Below are positions 17,139 through 25,276 of a stretch of DNA of 43,714 nt, piece by piece (position 1 is the first letter of the stretch; each line of letters begins with the position of its first letter). The notes under the pieces are model-generated. The model saw only the letters and a program-made list of their open reading frames with translations. It was not told the origin of the DNA and ran no database searches. Source of the DNA: Geodermatophilus sp. DF01-2 (GTDB taxonomy: Bacteria; Actinomycetota; Actinomycetes; Mycobacteriales; Geodermatophilaceae). The translations under genes were made by a program, and so were the position numbers. The DNA is taken from the NCBI RefSeq assembly GCF_004571065.1, contig NZ_SPQN01000024.1, positions 1-43,714 on the forward strand, read 5' to 3'.

Positions 17139-18115
17139 CCCCGGTCGCACCGGGCTCCGCCGTGCCCCACCCCGGCCGGGCGCCGGAGGCCGCGGGCGGG
17201 TCCAGCCGGGTGTCCGTCGCCGTGGTCACCGATTCCTCGGCGTACCTGCCTGCCCGGCTGCTGGAGCAGTACGCGGTCGAGGTCGTCCCGCTGTACGTGG
17301 TCATGGCCGGCCACTCGGGGCGGGAGGGGGACGACATCGGGCCGGCCGACGTGGCCCGGGCCCTCGGCGTCCGCGGGCAGCGCGTCTCCACGTCCCGGCC
17401 GACGCCCGGGGACTTCGTCGCCGCCTACCGGCGGCGGCTGGCGGCCGGGGTCGAGCGCATCGTCTCGGTGCACCTCTCCGCCGACCTCTCCGGGACGGTC
17501 GACGCGGCCCGACTCGCCGCCGCCCAGGTCGGCGAGCACCTGGTGACGGTCGTCGACTCCCGGTCGGCGGCGATGGGCAACGGGTTCGCCGTGCTGGCCG
17601 CCGCCCGGGCGGCCGCGCGGGGGGAGGGGCCGACCGCGGTGGCCGGCACCGCCCGCGACACGGCGGCGGCGACCCGCACGCTCTTCGTGGTGGAGACCCT
17701 CGAGCACCTGCGCCGGGGCGGCCGCATCGGGCCCGCCGCGTCGATGATCGGCACCGCCCTGGCGGTCAAGCCGGTCCTGCACGTGTCCGACGGCCGGGTG
17801 GTGCCGCTGGAGAAGGTGCGCACGTCGGCCCGGGCTCTGGCCCGCCTGGTCCAGCGGGGGGTGGAGGCCGCCGACGGCGGCCCGGTGATGATCGCCGTCC
17901 ACCACCTGGCCGCGCCGGAGCGGGCCGAGCGGCTGGCCGCCGAGCTCGAGGAGCAGGTGGCCGGCCTCCGGGAGCTCTACGTCAGCGAGCTGGGTGCGGC
18001 GGTCGGCGCGCACGTGGGCCCGGGCGCCGTGGGCCTCGTCGTGGCACCGGCCGGGTCGCTCCCCGCGCCGGCACCCGCACGGCAGCAGGACCCGCAGGAG
18101 GCGCAGGACCGGTAA
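17135..18115 (+). CDS. DegV family fatty-acid-binding protein
   Basis: DegV (FakB-like) proteins bind a fatty acid and, with a FakA kinase, present it for phosphorylation; no kinase gene is visible here. The domain starts SVAVVTDSSAYLP, with the fatty-acid-contacting VHLSADLSGT and VDSRSAAMGNGF, then ETLEHLRRGGRIG and KPVLHVSDGRV, all typical. GTG 17135 overlaps the preceding stop (GTGA) and gives 326 residues. GTG 17210 would give a protein starting directly at the fold and is equally possible. Rv2417c occupies the same place in M. tuberculosis. An Ala/Pro-rich tail ends the protein. Confidence 0.9.
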   Translation: MTPVAPGSAVPHPGRAPEAAGGSSRVSVAVVTDSSAYLPARLLEQYAVEVVPLYVVMAGHSGREGDDIGPADVARALGVRGQRVSTSRPTPGDFVAAYRRRLAAGVERIVSVHLSADLSGTVDAARLAAAQVGEHLVTVVDSRSAAMGNGFAVLAAARAAARGEGPTAVAGTARDTAAATRTLFVVETLEHLRRGGRIGPAASMIGTALAVKPVLHVSDGRVVPLEKVRTSARALARLVQRGVEAADGGPVMIAVHHLAAPERAERLAAELEEQVAGLRELYVSELGAAVGAHVGPGAVGLVVAPAGSLPAPAPARQQDPQEAQDR

Positions 18116-18238
18116 CGGGCGTGTGCGGGGCACCGGTGCAGCCTGCCCCGTCCGGCCCGCGCGAGGGCTCCGGCGTCCACAGCGGCGACGGCTGTCCACA
18201 GTCGGACGGCGACCCACCCGACGGGGTCCGGTGCTCCC

Positions 18239-18244
18239 TAGCGT
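18239..18244 (+). promoter_or_regulatory. Candidate -10 box of comEA (leaderless)
   Basis: TAGCGT ends seven bases before the comEA GTG; no Shine-Dalgarno sequence intervenes. The 136-base spacer after DegV shows nothing else convincing. Confidence 0.4.
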
Positions 18245-18251
18245 CCCGCGG

Positions 18252-19097
18252 GTGCGCCTTCCCTCCCGCCGCAGCGACGACGCCGACCTGATCAGGGAGC
18301 GGCTGCGTGCCCTGCTGCACGAGAGCCGCCCCGCGGGCTGGGTGCCGGAGGAGGAACCGGACGACCGGTGGCCGGAGGAGGACGCCCCGGGCGCGGAGCT
18401 GCCGTCCGGCATCGGGCGCCACCGCGCCCCGGGCCGCGCCGTGCGGGTGGACCCGGGGCGCCGCGGCGCGTGGTCGCTGTGGGTCGTCGGCCTGCTCGCC
18501 GGGCTGCTGGTGGTCGGCGGCACCTGGCTCGGCCGTCCGCAGGTCGAGCCGGCCCCGACCGAGCCGGCCCCGACCGAGCCGGCCCCGACCGAGCCGGCCC
18601 CGGTCGAGCCGCCGGCTGCGGAGAGCGCCGCCGCCACGCCGTCCGTGGGGGTCGCGGCCGACGCCGCCTCCACGGTGGTCGTCTCGGTGGTCGGGCTGGT
18701 CGCGCGCCCCGGGCTGGTCACCCTGCCCGAGGGCTCGCGGGTGGCCGATGCGGTGGCGGCCGCCGGTGGCCTGCTGCCGGACGCCGACCCCGCCGCGGTC
18801 AATCTCGCCGCGGTCGTCTCCGACGGGCAACAGGTCGCTGTCGGCGTCCCGGGGGCAGCTCCCGCCGGCGGGGCCGGCGGCGGTGCGACCGGCTCGTCCG
18901 GCTCCGGCCCGGTGGACCTCAACGCGGCCACCGCCGCCCACCTGGACGCCCTGCCGGGAATCGGCCCGGTGCTCGCCCAGCGGATCGTCGAGCACCGCGA
19001 GCGCAACGGGCCGTTCCGGACCGTCGAGCAGCTCGACGACGTGCCCGGCATCGGCCCGGCCACCTACGCCGAGCTCGCCGAGCTGGTGACCGTGTGA
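18252..19097 (+). CDS. comEA: ComEA-like DNA-binding membrane protein
   Basis: Putative DNA receptor for uptake, 281 residues. Order: charged cytosolic N-terminus (1-75), one transmembrane helix (about 77-95, WSLWVVGLLAGLLVVGGTWL), a Pro/Thr/Glu spacer made of four EPAPT-type units, an SLBB domain (VVVSVVGLVARPGLVTLPEGS ...), a Gly/Ser linker, and a C-terminal pair of helix-hairpin-helix motifs (VDLNAATAAHLDALPGIGPV and VEQLDDVPGIGPATYAELA). This is the canonical ComEA layout. GTG 18252 was chosen because a -10 box lies seven bases before it. ComEC follows after a 140-base tandem repeat. Confidence 0.93.
   Translation: MRLPSRRSDDADLIRERLRALLHESRPAGWVPEEEPDDRWPEEDAPGAELPSGIGRHRAPGRAVRVDPGRRGAWSLWVVGLLAGLLVVGGTWLGRPQVEPAPTEPAPTEPAPTEPAPVEPPAAESAAATPSVGVAADAASTVVVSVVGLVARPGLVTLPEGSRVADAVAAAGGLLPDADPAAVNLAAVVSDGQQVAVGVPGAAPAGGAGGGATGSSGSGPVDLNAATAAHLDALPGIGPVLAQRIVEHRERNGPFRTVEQLDDVPGIGPATYAELAELVTV
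18546..18605 (+). repeat. 15-base tandem repeat in comEA
   Basis: Four consecutive units of GAGCCGGCCCCGACC, the last diverged, encode (EPAPT)n between the membrane helix and the SLBB domain. The number of units is likely to vary between strains. Confidence 0.75.
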
Positions 19098-19239
19098 GCG
19101 AGCTCACCGGCCGGCACAGCAGCGCCGCGAACGCGGCCGACGAGCGCCGGCGAGGAGGACTCGTGAGCGAGCTTGCGAGCTTGCCGGCCGACACAGCAGC
19201 GCCGCGAACGCGGCCGGCGAACCCCGGTGACGAGGACTC
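19094..19239 (+). repeat. Imperfect tandem duplication between comEA and comEC
   Basis: Two units (19094-19162 and 19163-19239) each begin GTGAGCGAGC, share a 37-base core of the form CCGGCCGRCACAGCAGCG...CGGCCG (19107-19143, 19184-19220) and end in GAGGACTC. The sequence after the second unit is the comEC start GTGAGCG, so each unit ends in the same GAGGACTC-GTGAGCG signal that starts comEC. Confidence 0.8.
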
Positions 19240-19243
19240 GTGA
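19094..19243 (+). CDS. Possible 49-residue bridging ORF
   Basis: A GTG-initiated frame starts inside the comEA stop (GTGTGA) and ends in a TGA that overlaps the comEC GTG. It runs through both repeat units (SELTGRHSSAANAADERR..., ...PRTRPANPGDEDS). The product has no recognisable fold and is composed of the duplicated DNA. Its only suggestive feature is the exact end-to-end overlap, which would pass ribosomes from comEA to comEC. Chance is a serious alternative in GC-rich sequence. Confidence 0.25.
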   Translation: MSELTGRHSSAANAADERRRGGLVSELASLPADTAAPRTRPANPGDEDS

Positions 19244-21561
19244 GCGTCGCCCCGCCGCGGTGGACCTGGGTGGACCTGCGGCTGGCGCCCGCCACCGCGG
19301 CGGTGTGGGGCGGCACCCTCCTGGCCCCGCTCCTGCCGGTCCCGGTGCTGGCCGTCGCGGTGCCACTCGCCCTGGCGGCGGCGGTCTGGGTGTCCCGGCG
19401 CGGCCGGTCGGCCGTGGCCGTTGTGCTCCTGGGCGTTCTCGCAGCGGTCGCGGTCACCGCGGCCACGGCCGCGGTGCGGGCGGTGGCGCGGGAGTCGTCC
19501 CCCTTGGCGGAGGTCGCACAGGAAGGGCGGACGGTCCTGCTGGAACTGCGCCTGGCCGGGGACCCGACCGCGGTGCGCGGGGTGGGCCCGCAGCGGGTCG
19601 TCGCGGAGGCCACGGTCACCGGGCTCGAGCACGGCGAGACGCGCACCCGGCTGGACGACGCCGTGGTGCTCTTCGCGCCCGCGGAGCACTGGCTCGAGCT
19701 GCTGCCGGGTCAGGTGGTGCGCGTCCGGGCGGCGGTCTCCCCGGCTGAGGTCGACGAGGGGCTGGTGGCCCGCGTGTCGGTGCGCGGACCGCCGGAGCTG
19801 CTGGGGGATCCGCCGTGGGTCCAGCGGGCCACCGGCGGCCTGCGGGACGGGTTGCGCGACGCCGCAGTCCGGGTGCTCGGTCCCCAGGCGGGCGGGCTGC
19901 TGCCGGGGCTGGTGGTGGGCGATACGCGGGCCATGGACCCGGTGCTCGTCGAGGACTTCCGGCGGGCGGGGCTGGCCCACCTGACCGCCGTCTCCGGGGC
20001 CAACGTGGCGATCGTGCTCGCCGGGGTCCTGGCGCCGCTGCGGCGCCGGGCGGTCGACCGGCGGGTGCAGGCGCTCGTCGCGCTGGTGGCCCTGGCCGCT
20101 TTCGTCGTGCTGGCCCGGCCCAGCGCCAGCGTGGTACGGGCGGCGGCCATGGGTGCGGTGACCCTGCTCGCGCTGGCCACCGGCCGGTCCCGCGCCGCGC
20201 TGCCGGCACTGGGCGGCGCCGTCGTCGTCCTGCTCCTGCTCGACCCCGCGCTGGCCCGGGACGCCGGCTTCGCGCTCTCCGTCGCGGCCACCGCGGCGAT
20301 CGTGCTCCTGGCACCCGGTTGGTCCCGCCGGCTGCGCGAGCGCGGCTGGCCGCTCCCGCTGGCCGACGCCGTCGCGGTCGCGGCGGCCGCGGGTCTCGCC
20401 ACCGCACCACTGGTCGCCGGGCTGTCCGGCCTGGTCAGCCCGGTGTCGTTCCCGGCCAACCTGCTCGCCGCACCGGCGGTCGCCCCGGCCACCGTGCTGG
20501 GGCTGCTGGCCGCGATCAGTGCCGCGGTGGTCCCGCCGCTGGGCGACGCGCTGGTCTGGCTGGCCGGGTGGCCGGTCCGGTGGCTCGTGGTCGTCGCCCA
20601 GCGCGCCGCGGCGCTCCCCGACGGCGCCACCGGGTGGCCGGCCGGCACCCGTGGCGCGGTGCTGTTGACGGTGCTGCTCCTGGTCGCGGGCTGGCTGCTG
20701 TGGCGCTTCCCGCGGGCCCGGCCACTGGCGCTGGCTGCGCTCGTCGGTGTCGTCGTGCTGGGCTGGCCGCTGCGGCAGGTCACCCGTGGTTGGCCGCCGG
20801 AGCGGGCCGTCATCGTCGCCTGCGACGTCGGCCAGGGCGACGCCCTGGTGCTCCCGGTGGGCGGCGACGCGGGCGTGCTGGTCGACGCCGGGCCCGACGT
20901 CGGCGCGGTCGACGCGTGCCTGAATCGCCTCGGCATCAACGAGCTGCCGCTGGTGCTGCTCTCGCACCTCGACGCCGACCACGTCGGCGGGCTCGCCGGT
21001 GCCCTGGCCGGCCGGGCGGTCGGCACGATCGCCACCGGCACCCTGTCACCCGCCGACCACCGCACGACCGACCTGGAGCGCGTCGTGCACCGGGCCGCAG
21101 CCGAACACCGCGTTCTCGCGCCCGGCGACGAGCTGACCGTCGGCGGTGTCGACGTCGAGGTACTCGCACCGCGGCCGGAGCGGGCGACCGCCTCCGCCGA
21201 GCCGAACGACCTGTCCCTGGTCGCCCGGGTCACCGTGCGCGAGGTGCGCGTGCTGCTCACCGGCGACCTCGGCGCCGAGGCCGAGGCCCGTCTCGTGCGG
21301 GACGGCACCGACCTGCGCGCCGACGTGCTTAAGGTCCCCCACCACGGCAGCGGCGACTTCGACGAGGGCTTTCTGACCGCGACCGGTGCCCGGGTCGCAC
21401 TGGTCTCGGTGGGCGCGGACAACACCTACGGCCACCCGGCGCCGAACCTGGTCGCGGCCTTGCACCGGGCAGGCATGCGGGTGCATCGCACCGACCGCGA
21501 GGGGGACCTCGCCGTGGTGGGCGAGAAGGGCGCCTGGGGCGTGGCGGGCTCCGCTCCCTGA
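19240..21561 (+). CDS. comEC: ComEC/Rec2 DNA uptake channel
   Basis: Inner-membrane channel for single-stranded DNA entry in transformation, 773 residues. Order: short N-terminal hydrophobic segments and an OB-like region (about 20-200), the competence domain with many helices (about 215-520, starting HLTAVSGANVAIVLAGVLAP), and a C-terminal metallo-beta-lactamase-like domain with DVGQGDALVLPVGG, SHLDADHVGGLAG (about 574-586), EPNDLSLVARV and VPHHGS. The metal-binding HxDxDH pattern is intact, so the nuclease domain may be active. GTG 19240 has GAGGAC upstream. The next gene in the syntenic order, holA, is missing and an IS scar follows. Confidence 0.95.
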   Translation: MSVAPPRWTWVDLRLAPATAAVWGGTLLAPLLPVPVLAVAVPLALAAAVWVSRRGRSAVAVVLLGVLAAVAVTAATAAVRAVARESSPLAEVAQEGRTVLLELRLAGDPTAVRGVGPQRVVAEATVTGLEHGETRTRLDDAVVLFAPAEHWLELLPGQVVRVRAAVSPAEVDEGLVARVSVRGPPELLGDPPWVQRATGGLRDGLRDAAVRVLGPQAGGLLPGLVVGDTRAMDPVLVEDFRRAGLAHLTAVSGANVAIVLAGVLAPLRRRAVDRRVQALVALVALAAFVVLARPSASVVRAAAMGAVTLLALATGRSRAALPALGGAVVVLLLLDPALARDAGFALSVAATAAIVLLAPGWSRRLRERGWPLPLADAVAVAAAAGLATAPLVAGLSGLVSPVSFPANLLAAPAVAPATVLGLLAAISAAVVPPLGDALVWLAGWPVRWLVVVAQRAAALPDGATGWPAGTRGAVLLTVLLLVAGWLLWRFPRARPLALAALVGVVVLGWPLRQVTRGWPPERAVIVACDVGQGDALVLPVGGDAGVLVDAGPDVGAVDACLNRLGINELPLVLLSHLDADHVGGLAGALAGRAVGTIATGTLSPADHRTTDLERVVHRAAAEHRVLAPGDELTVGGVDVEVLAPRPERATASAEPNDLSLVARVTVREVRVLLTGDLGAEAEARLVRDGTDLRADVLKVPHHGSGDFDEGFLTATGARVALVSVGADNTYGHPAPNLVAALHRAGMRVHRTDREGDLAVVGEKGAWGVAGSAP

Positions 21562-21586
21562 TTGCGGGCGCAGGGCCCTCGCGCGT

Positions 21587-21630
21587 CCGGGGACCGTCGC
21601 ACCCTGGCGTGGCCGGGGACCGTCGCACCC
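21587..21630 (+). repeat. 18-base direct repeat after comEC
   Basis: CCGGGGACCGTCGCACCC occurs at 21587-21604 and 21613-21630, 26 bases apart, between comEC and the IS remnant. It may belong to the lost promoter region of the downstream housekeeping gene. Confidence 0.6.
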
Positions 21631-21660
21631 CGGGGGACGATGACGGCGTGCCGCCAAGCC

Positions 21661-22322
21661 CGTGGAGCCCCACCTTCCGGTTGCAGGCCGCGGTCCTTGG
21701 TGAGGATGCCGGCGCCGGCGCCGGCGCCGTCGTAGCTCTTGTCGGCCAGCGTCGGTAGTCCGAGCAGGGCGGCTGCGGCGTAGAGCGCGCCGAGGAAGCC
21801 GGTGGCGCGTGCGGCGGCCAGATCGTGGGTCGAGCCAGGCTCGACCTCGGAGACGGCGGCCGGGAATCCCTCGGGATCGCAGACGACCTGCACGTTGCCG
21901 CCGAGGGCGCCGTGCTTGCCGAAGTACCACAGGTCGTGGCCGGTGTCGGGATTCTTGACCCGGCAGCGGTCGGTCTCGATCAGCGTGCCGTCAAGGGTGA
22001 CGTGGCTCCAGCCGGCGGCCTTGCCTTGCTCGAGCACCTCGTGCAGGTCGGGAGCCTGCGCGGCGAGCACGCCGATGCCTTCGTGCAGATAGCGGTCGGC
22101 GGTGGCGATCGAGACCTGGGTATCGGCGGCGGGCAACTTCATGTCGGCCTCCTCGCGGAACCAGCGCAGCGCCAGGATCGCCTGGTCACGACAGGAGGCG
22201 GCGCGGGCGCCGACCCCGGTGCCCCGACGCAGCTGCTCAGCGACCAGCAGGTTGGTCAGCAGCGTGGCGGTGTCTTCGGGCTTCGCCGACCCCCACGCCC
22301 TGATCGCCCTGGCCATGCTCAC
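21661..22322 (-). pseudogene. Truncated IS5-like (DDE_Tnp_4 type) transposase
   Basis: Reading from GTG/ATG near 22322/22316, the frame gives LTNLLVAEQLRRGTG, a helix-turn-helix-like DQAILALRWFREEADM...ATADRYLHEGIGVLAAQ, first catalytic Asp in HVTLDGTLIETDR, then SEVEPGSTHDLAAARA and second Asp in LPTLADKSYDGAG. This order is that of actinobacterial IS5-family transposases of the HARBI1-like type. After GILTKDRG (about 21690) the similarity ends: roughly the last 80-100 residues, including the catalytic Glu, are absent and the frame runs on into DNA belonging to the comEC side. It is therefore dead. Terminal inverted repeats were not identified. Confidence 0.8.
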
Positions 22323-23030
22323 CCTGGGCGGCGGTCGCCCGGAACTTCCCGGCCGATGATCATGAAACCATCCACGCAAGCGTCAGAAGAGCCAGTTTTC
22401 GGCCGCCGTTGACATGGGGACGGGGCGGCCAGCCGGATAGCAGGGTCAGTCAGTCCTGCCGGGGTCGTCCAGCGCGTCGTTCCCCTCCTCGCGGGATGAC
22501 GCGTCGGCGATCAGTTGCTGGCTGCAGTGGGCTGCTGCGCCAGTCGTTCACCTGCGGTCGGCCACGGGTCGCGCCCGGGACCTCGACCGCGGAGAACGAC
22601 CCGGCCGGCGACGAGGTCGACGTCGACGAGGCCGGCCTTCTGAGCCACGGTGACGACCCGAAGCGTGAACCGCTGCTCCCGCAGCGTGTGAATCGATGTG
22701 GTCGGCCGTGTCCTGAGGAAAGGCCTTTAGCTCGCCGTGCGACCTCCGGCGCACGGCGCGGACGGCGCTTCGGGCACCCCGGCCATCGCTCTGCTCCCGT
22801 GAGTCAACCCTGCAGAAACCATGACGACGGCAAGGGACTGTCTCTCCGACGTCGGGGACGAAGCTCGCTGCCTCGTAGGTCACGACGGTGCTGCAACACA
22901 ACCTCGCCGCGTACGTGCGCCGGGTCCTCATACCCGATCGAGCGGTGGGCATCGGTCCTGCCTCCTTCCATCGGCGTTGGAACAGATTGCTCGGGACCAT
23001 CGGTCGTGGACGGCGCGGAGCTGCGGCCGA
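22323..23030. other. Intergenic stretch without recognisable gene
   Basis: About 700 bases between the IS remnant and the CoA-transferase. Long frames here have no family features. On the minus strand one frame covering about 22519-22680 reads plausibly (LREQRFTLRVVTVAQKAG) but has a stop just upstream and no start, so it looks like a decayed fragment. The part nearest 22400 (AACGGCGGCCGAAAACTGG) may be the outer end of the IS. No RNA gene seen. Confidence 0.5.
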
Positions 23031-24230
23031 CTACGTGGAGTCGGACGGGATGTCGGTAGCCAGGCGGGCAACCCTCTCGGGGGAGTAGCCCAGGAGCTGT
23101 CCGAAGACGTCGTCGGCATCCTCGCCCTTCAGTGGCGCCCGCCTGTTGCTGAGCGGTTCGTCGCCCACCTTGAGGGGACTGGCGACCTCTCGCACCATGC
23201 CGAAGCGCGGATGTTCGATGGTGGCGATCATCTCGCGGGCCAGGGTCTGATCCTCGGCCAACGCGTCCGCGATGGAATTCACCGGTCCGCACGGGACACC
23301 GGCTTCCTCCAGTTTCGCCAGCCAGTGCCCGGTGTCCTGAGCGAGGAAGGAAGTCTCGAGCTCCGGTAGGAGGACATCCCGGTGTTCGCGCCGGCCGGCA
23401 GCGCTGACGAATCGTAGGTCCTGAGCCAGGTCGTCGCGGTCCATGACCTTGCACAGCCGCTGCCAGAACTTGTCCTTGGCGCAGACGACCACGATCCAGC
23501 CGTCGGAGGTCTGGAAGTTCTGGCACGGGACGAGTGACGGATGCGCCGACTGGCGGGTCCGTGTGGGAACGAAGTTTGCGGTGAGGTGCCAGGTCGCCGG
23601 ATAGGTCAGCAGCGCCAGCGCGGTGTCGTACAGGCTGACGTCGCAGTCCATTCCGCGGCCGTCCCTGCGTGCGGCGTGCAGTCCGGCCAGCATGGCCATC
23701 GTGGCGACGTAGCCGCCGCAGTAGTCGACCAAGGACACGCCCGTCTTCTCGGGTGGCCCCTCGGGATCGCCGGTCAACGACATCCAGCCGGTCATGCCTT
23801 GGATCAGGTAGTCGTAGGCCGGCTGAGCGCGCCGGGGACCTGTCATGCCGAAACCGGACAGTGAGCAGCACACAATGCGGGGATTGGCTTCCGCGAGGTC
23901 CTCGTAGCGGATGCCGAGCTTGGCCGGGAGGTCCCCGCGCAGGTTGCTGAAGACCACGTCCGACACTGCCACCAGATCGAGCAGTACTTCTCGTCCGGCA
24001 GAGCTGGTGATGTCGAGCACGACGCTGCGCTTGTTCCGGTTGAATGATTCGAAGAAGAGGCTGTCGTCCCCCTCGCTGTAGGGCGGGACATGGCGGCCGA
24101 CGTCGCCACCGGTGCGCGGATCCTCGATCTTGATGACCTCGGCTCCCAGATCAGCCAGCTGGAGGGTTGCGAAGGGGCCGGCCCCGTACTGCTCGATGGC
24201 GATAATGCGCAGATCTGCGAGCGGTCTCAT
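23031..24230 (-). CDS. CaiB/BaiF family CoA-transferase 1
   Basis: Class III CoA-transferase moving CoA between carboxylates, 399 residues. N-terminal Rossmann-like part: LRIIAIEQYGAGPFATLQLADLGAEVIKIE; NRNKRSVVLDI; SLSGFGMTGP. The catalytic Asp, which forms the aspartyl-CoA anhydride, is D169 in SLVDYCGGYVA, the same number as in formyl-CoA transferase. C-terminal segments GVPCGPVNSIADAL and EHPRFGMVREV are typical. ATG 24230 overlaps the stop of the oxidoreductase gene (ATGA), so the two are coupled, with the GntR gene first. It is divergent from the large operon that encodes two more CaiB domains, and likely activates a substrate or product of that pathway. Substrate unknown. Confidence 0.9.
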   Translation of the reverse strand: MRPLADLRIIAIEQYGAGPFATLQLADLGAEVIKIEDPRTGGDVGRHVPPYSEGDDSLFFESFNRNKRSVVLDITSSAGREVLLDLVAVSDVVFSNLRGDLPAKLGIRYEDLAEANPRIVCCSLSGFGMTGPRRAQPAYDYLIQGMTGWMSLTGDPEGPPEKTGVSLVDYCGGYVATMAMLAGLHAARRDGRGMDCDVSLYDTALALLTYPATWHLTANFVPTRTRQSAHPSLVPCQNFQTSDGWIVVVCAKDKFWQRLCKVMDRDDLAQDLRFVSAAGRREHRDVLLPELETSFLAQDTGHWLAKLEEAGVPCGPVNSIADALAEDQTLAREMIATIEHPRFGMVREVASPLKVGDEPLSNRRAPLKGEDADDVFGQLLGYSPERVARLATDIPSDST

Positions 24231-25276
24231 GGCGCGTCGGTGGTCGCGGGAACCGCACGGCGGAGCTCGGGCACTACTTCGTCGCTGAGCAGTCGCATGG
24301 AGGCGAGGGTGTCCTCGAGCGGCATCCCGCTCCAGTGGGTGCGCAGGATAAAGTGGTCGACTCCCAGTTGCTCGCGCCAGGGCAGCAGGCGGGCGAGGCA
24401 CTCGTCGGGCGAACCGATGATGAACCGATCCTCTTCGAGCTCGGCAAAGGGGATGTCGAAGGATTCCTTGCCCGGCAACACCTTGTCCTGGCCCCAGTTC
24501 GCGTAGACCTTGTACTTGTTCTCCAGGTGCGGCCGCGCCATCTCCAGCGCCGTGGCGCGGTCAGGGCCGCAGAAAATCTCCTTGACCGCGGGCAGCTCGC
24601 GCGCGGGGGACCGACCCGCTGCTGCGCGCTCGCTGCCGAACAGCTCGACCTGGCGGCCGACCGTCTCCAGTCGCGCATGCGGGTTGATCATCCAGGTGTC
24701 GGCGCTCCGGGCGGCCCGGCGGACGGCCCCGTCGCTGTTGGCCGCCATCCACAGCGGTGGGCTGGGCTCCTGCACGGAAGTCACGGCGAGTTTGACATCG
24801 TCCAAGCGGCACCACGGCAGGTCGGCGCTGACGCGCTCGCCGCGGAGCAGCGCCGTCGTGATCCGCAGGTTCTCGGTGAACCGGTGCAGCCGCTCGCCGC
24901 GGTCCACGCCGAATGCGTCGTACTCGACGTCCCGGTAGCCCAGGCCCACTCCGAAGACGAAGCGGCCGCCGCACACGGCATCCAGGGATACCACGGTCTC
25001 CGCCACGTCCACCGGATTCTGCAGGGCAAGGAGCATGATGCCCAAGCCCAGGGTCATGTCTCCGGCGTCGGCAGCCAGCCGGCCGAGAAAGGGTGCCGGC
25101 TGCAGCATGGCGAAGTCCTCGCCCAGGTAGTGCTGACCCGCCCAGACCGAGTCCCAACCACTGTCACGGGCGTAGCGCAGCATGGCGAGCTGCTCGTCCA
25201 GCTTGTGGGCCATGTCCGTGCCCGGAGGATGCTGGTTGGTGAGGAAGAGCCCGACCTTCACGTGTCCCTCAGTCAT
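24227..25276 (-). CDS. LLM-class flavin-dependent oxidoreductase
   Basis: Luciferase-like TIM-barrel flavoprotein, 349 residues. VKVGLFLTNQHPPGTD, DSGWDSVWAGQHYLGED, TLGLGIMLLALQNPVDVAE and VFGVGLGYRDVEYDAFGV are characteristic strands and loops; IIGSPDECLARLLPW is the C-terminal family signature. Members use FMN or coenzyme F420 as monooxygenases or reductases; the sequence does not let me choose. It lies between the GntR regulator (8-base overlap) and CaiB 1 (4-base overlap). It may act on a precursor before CoA activation. ATG 25276 follows closely after the regulator's coding end. Confidence 0.88.
   Translation of the reverse strand: MTEGHVKVGLFLTNQHPPGTDMAHKLDEQLAMLRYARDSGWDSVWAGQHYLGEDFAMLQPAPFLGRLAADAGDMTLGLGIMLLALQNPVDVAETVVSLDAVCGGRFVFGVGLGYRDVEYDAFGVDRGERLHRFTENLRITTALLRGERVSADLPWCRLDDVKLAVTSVQEPSPPLWMAANSDGAVRRAARSADTWMINPHARLETVGRQVELFGSERAAAGRSPARELPAVKEIFCGPDRATALEMARPHLENKYKVYANWGQDKVLPGKESFDIPFAELEEDRFIIGSPDECLARLLPWREQLGVDHFILRTHWSGMPLEDTLASMRLLSDEVVPELRRAVPATTDAP

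Noticed and set aside
18173-18210. Two TGTCCACA-like words resembling DnaA boxes before comEA
   Set aside because: They lack the leading T of TTGTCCACA-type boxes, number only two, and no origin genes are near.
22804-23871. Alternative minus-strand frame across CaiB 1 continuing into the spacer
   Set aside because: It is a frame shadow; the conserved CoA-transferase motifs are in the 23031-24230 frame.
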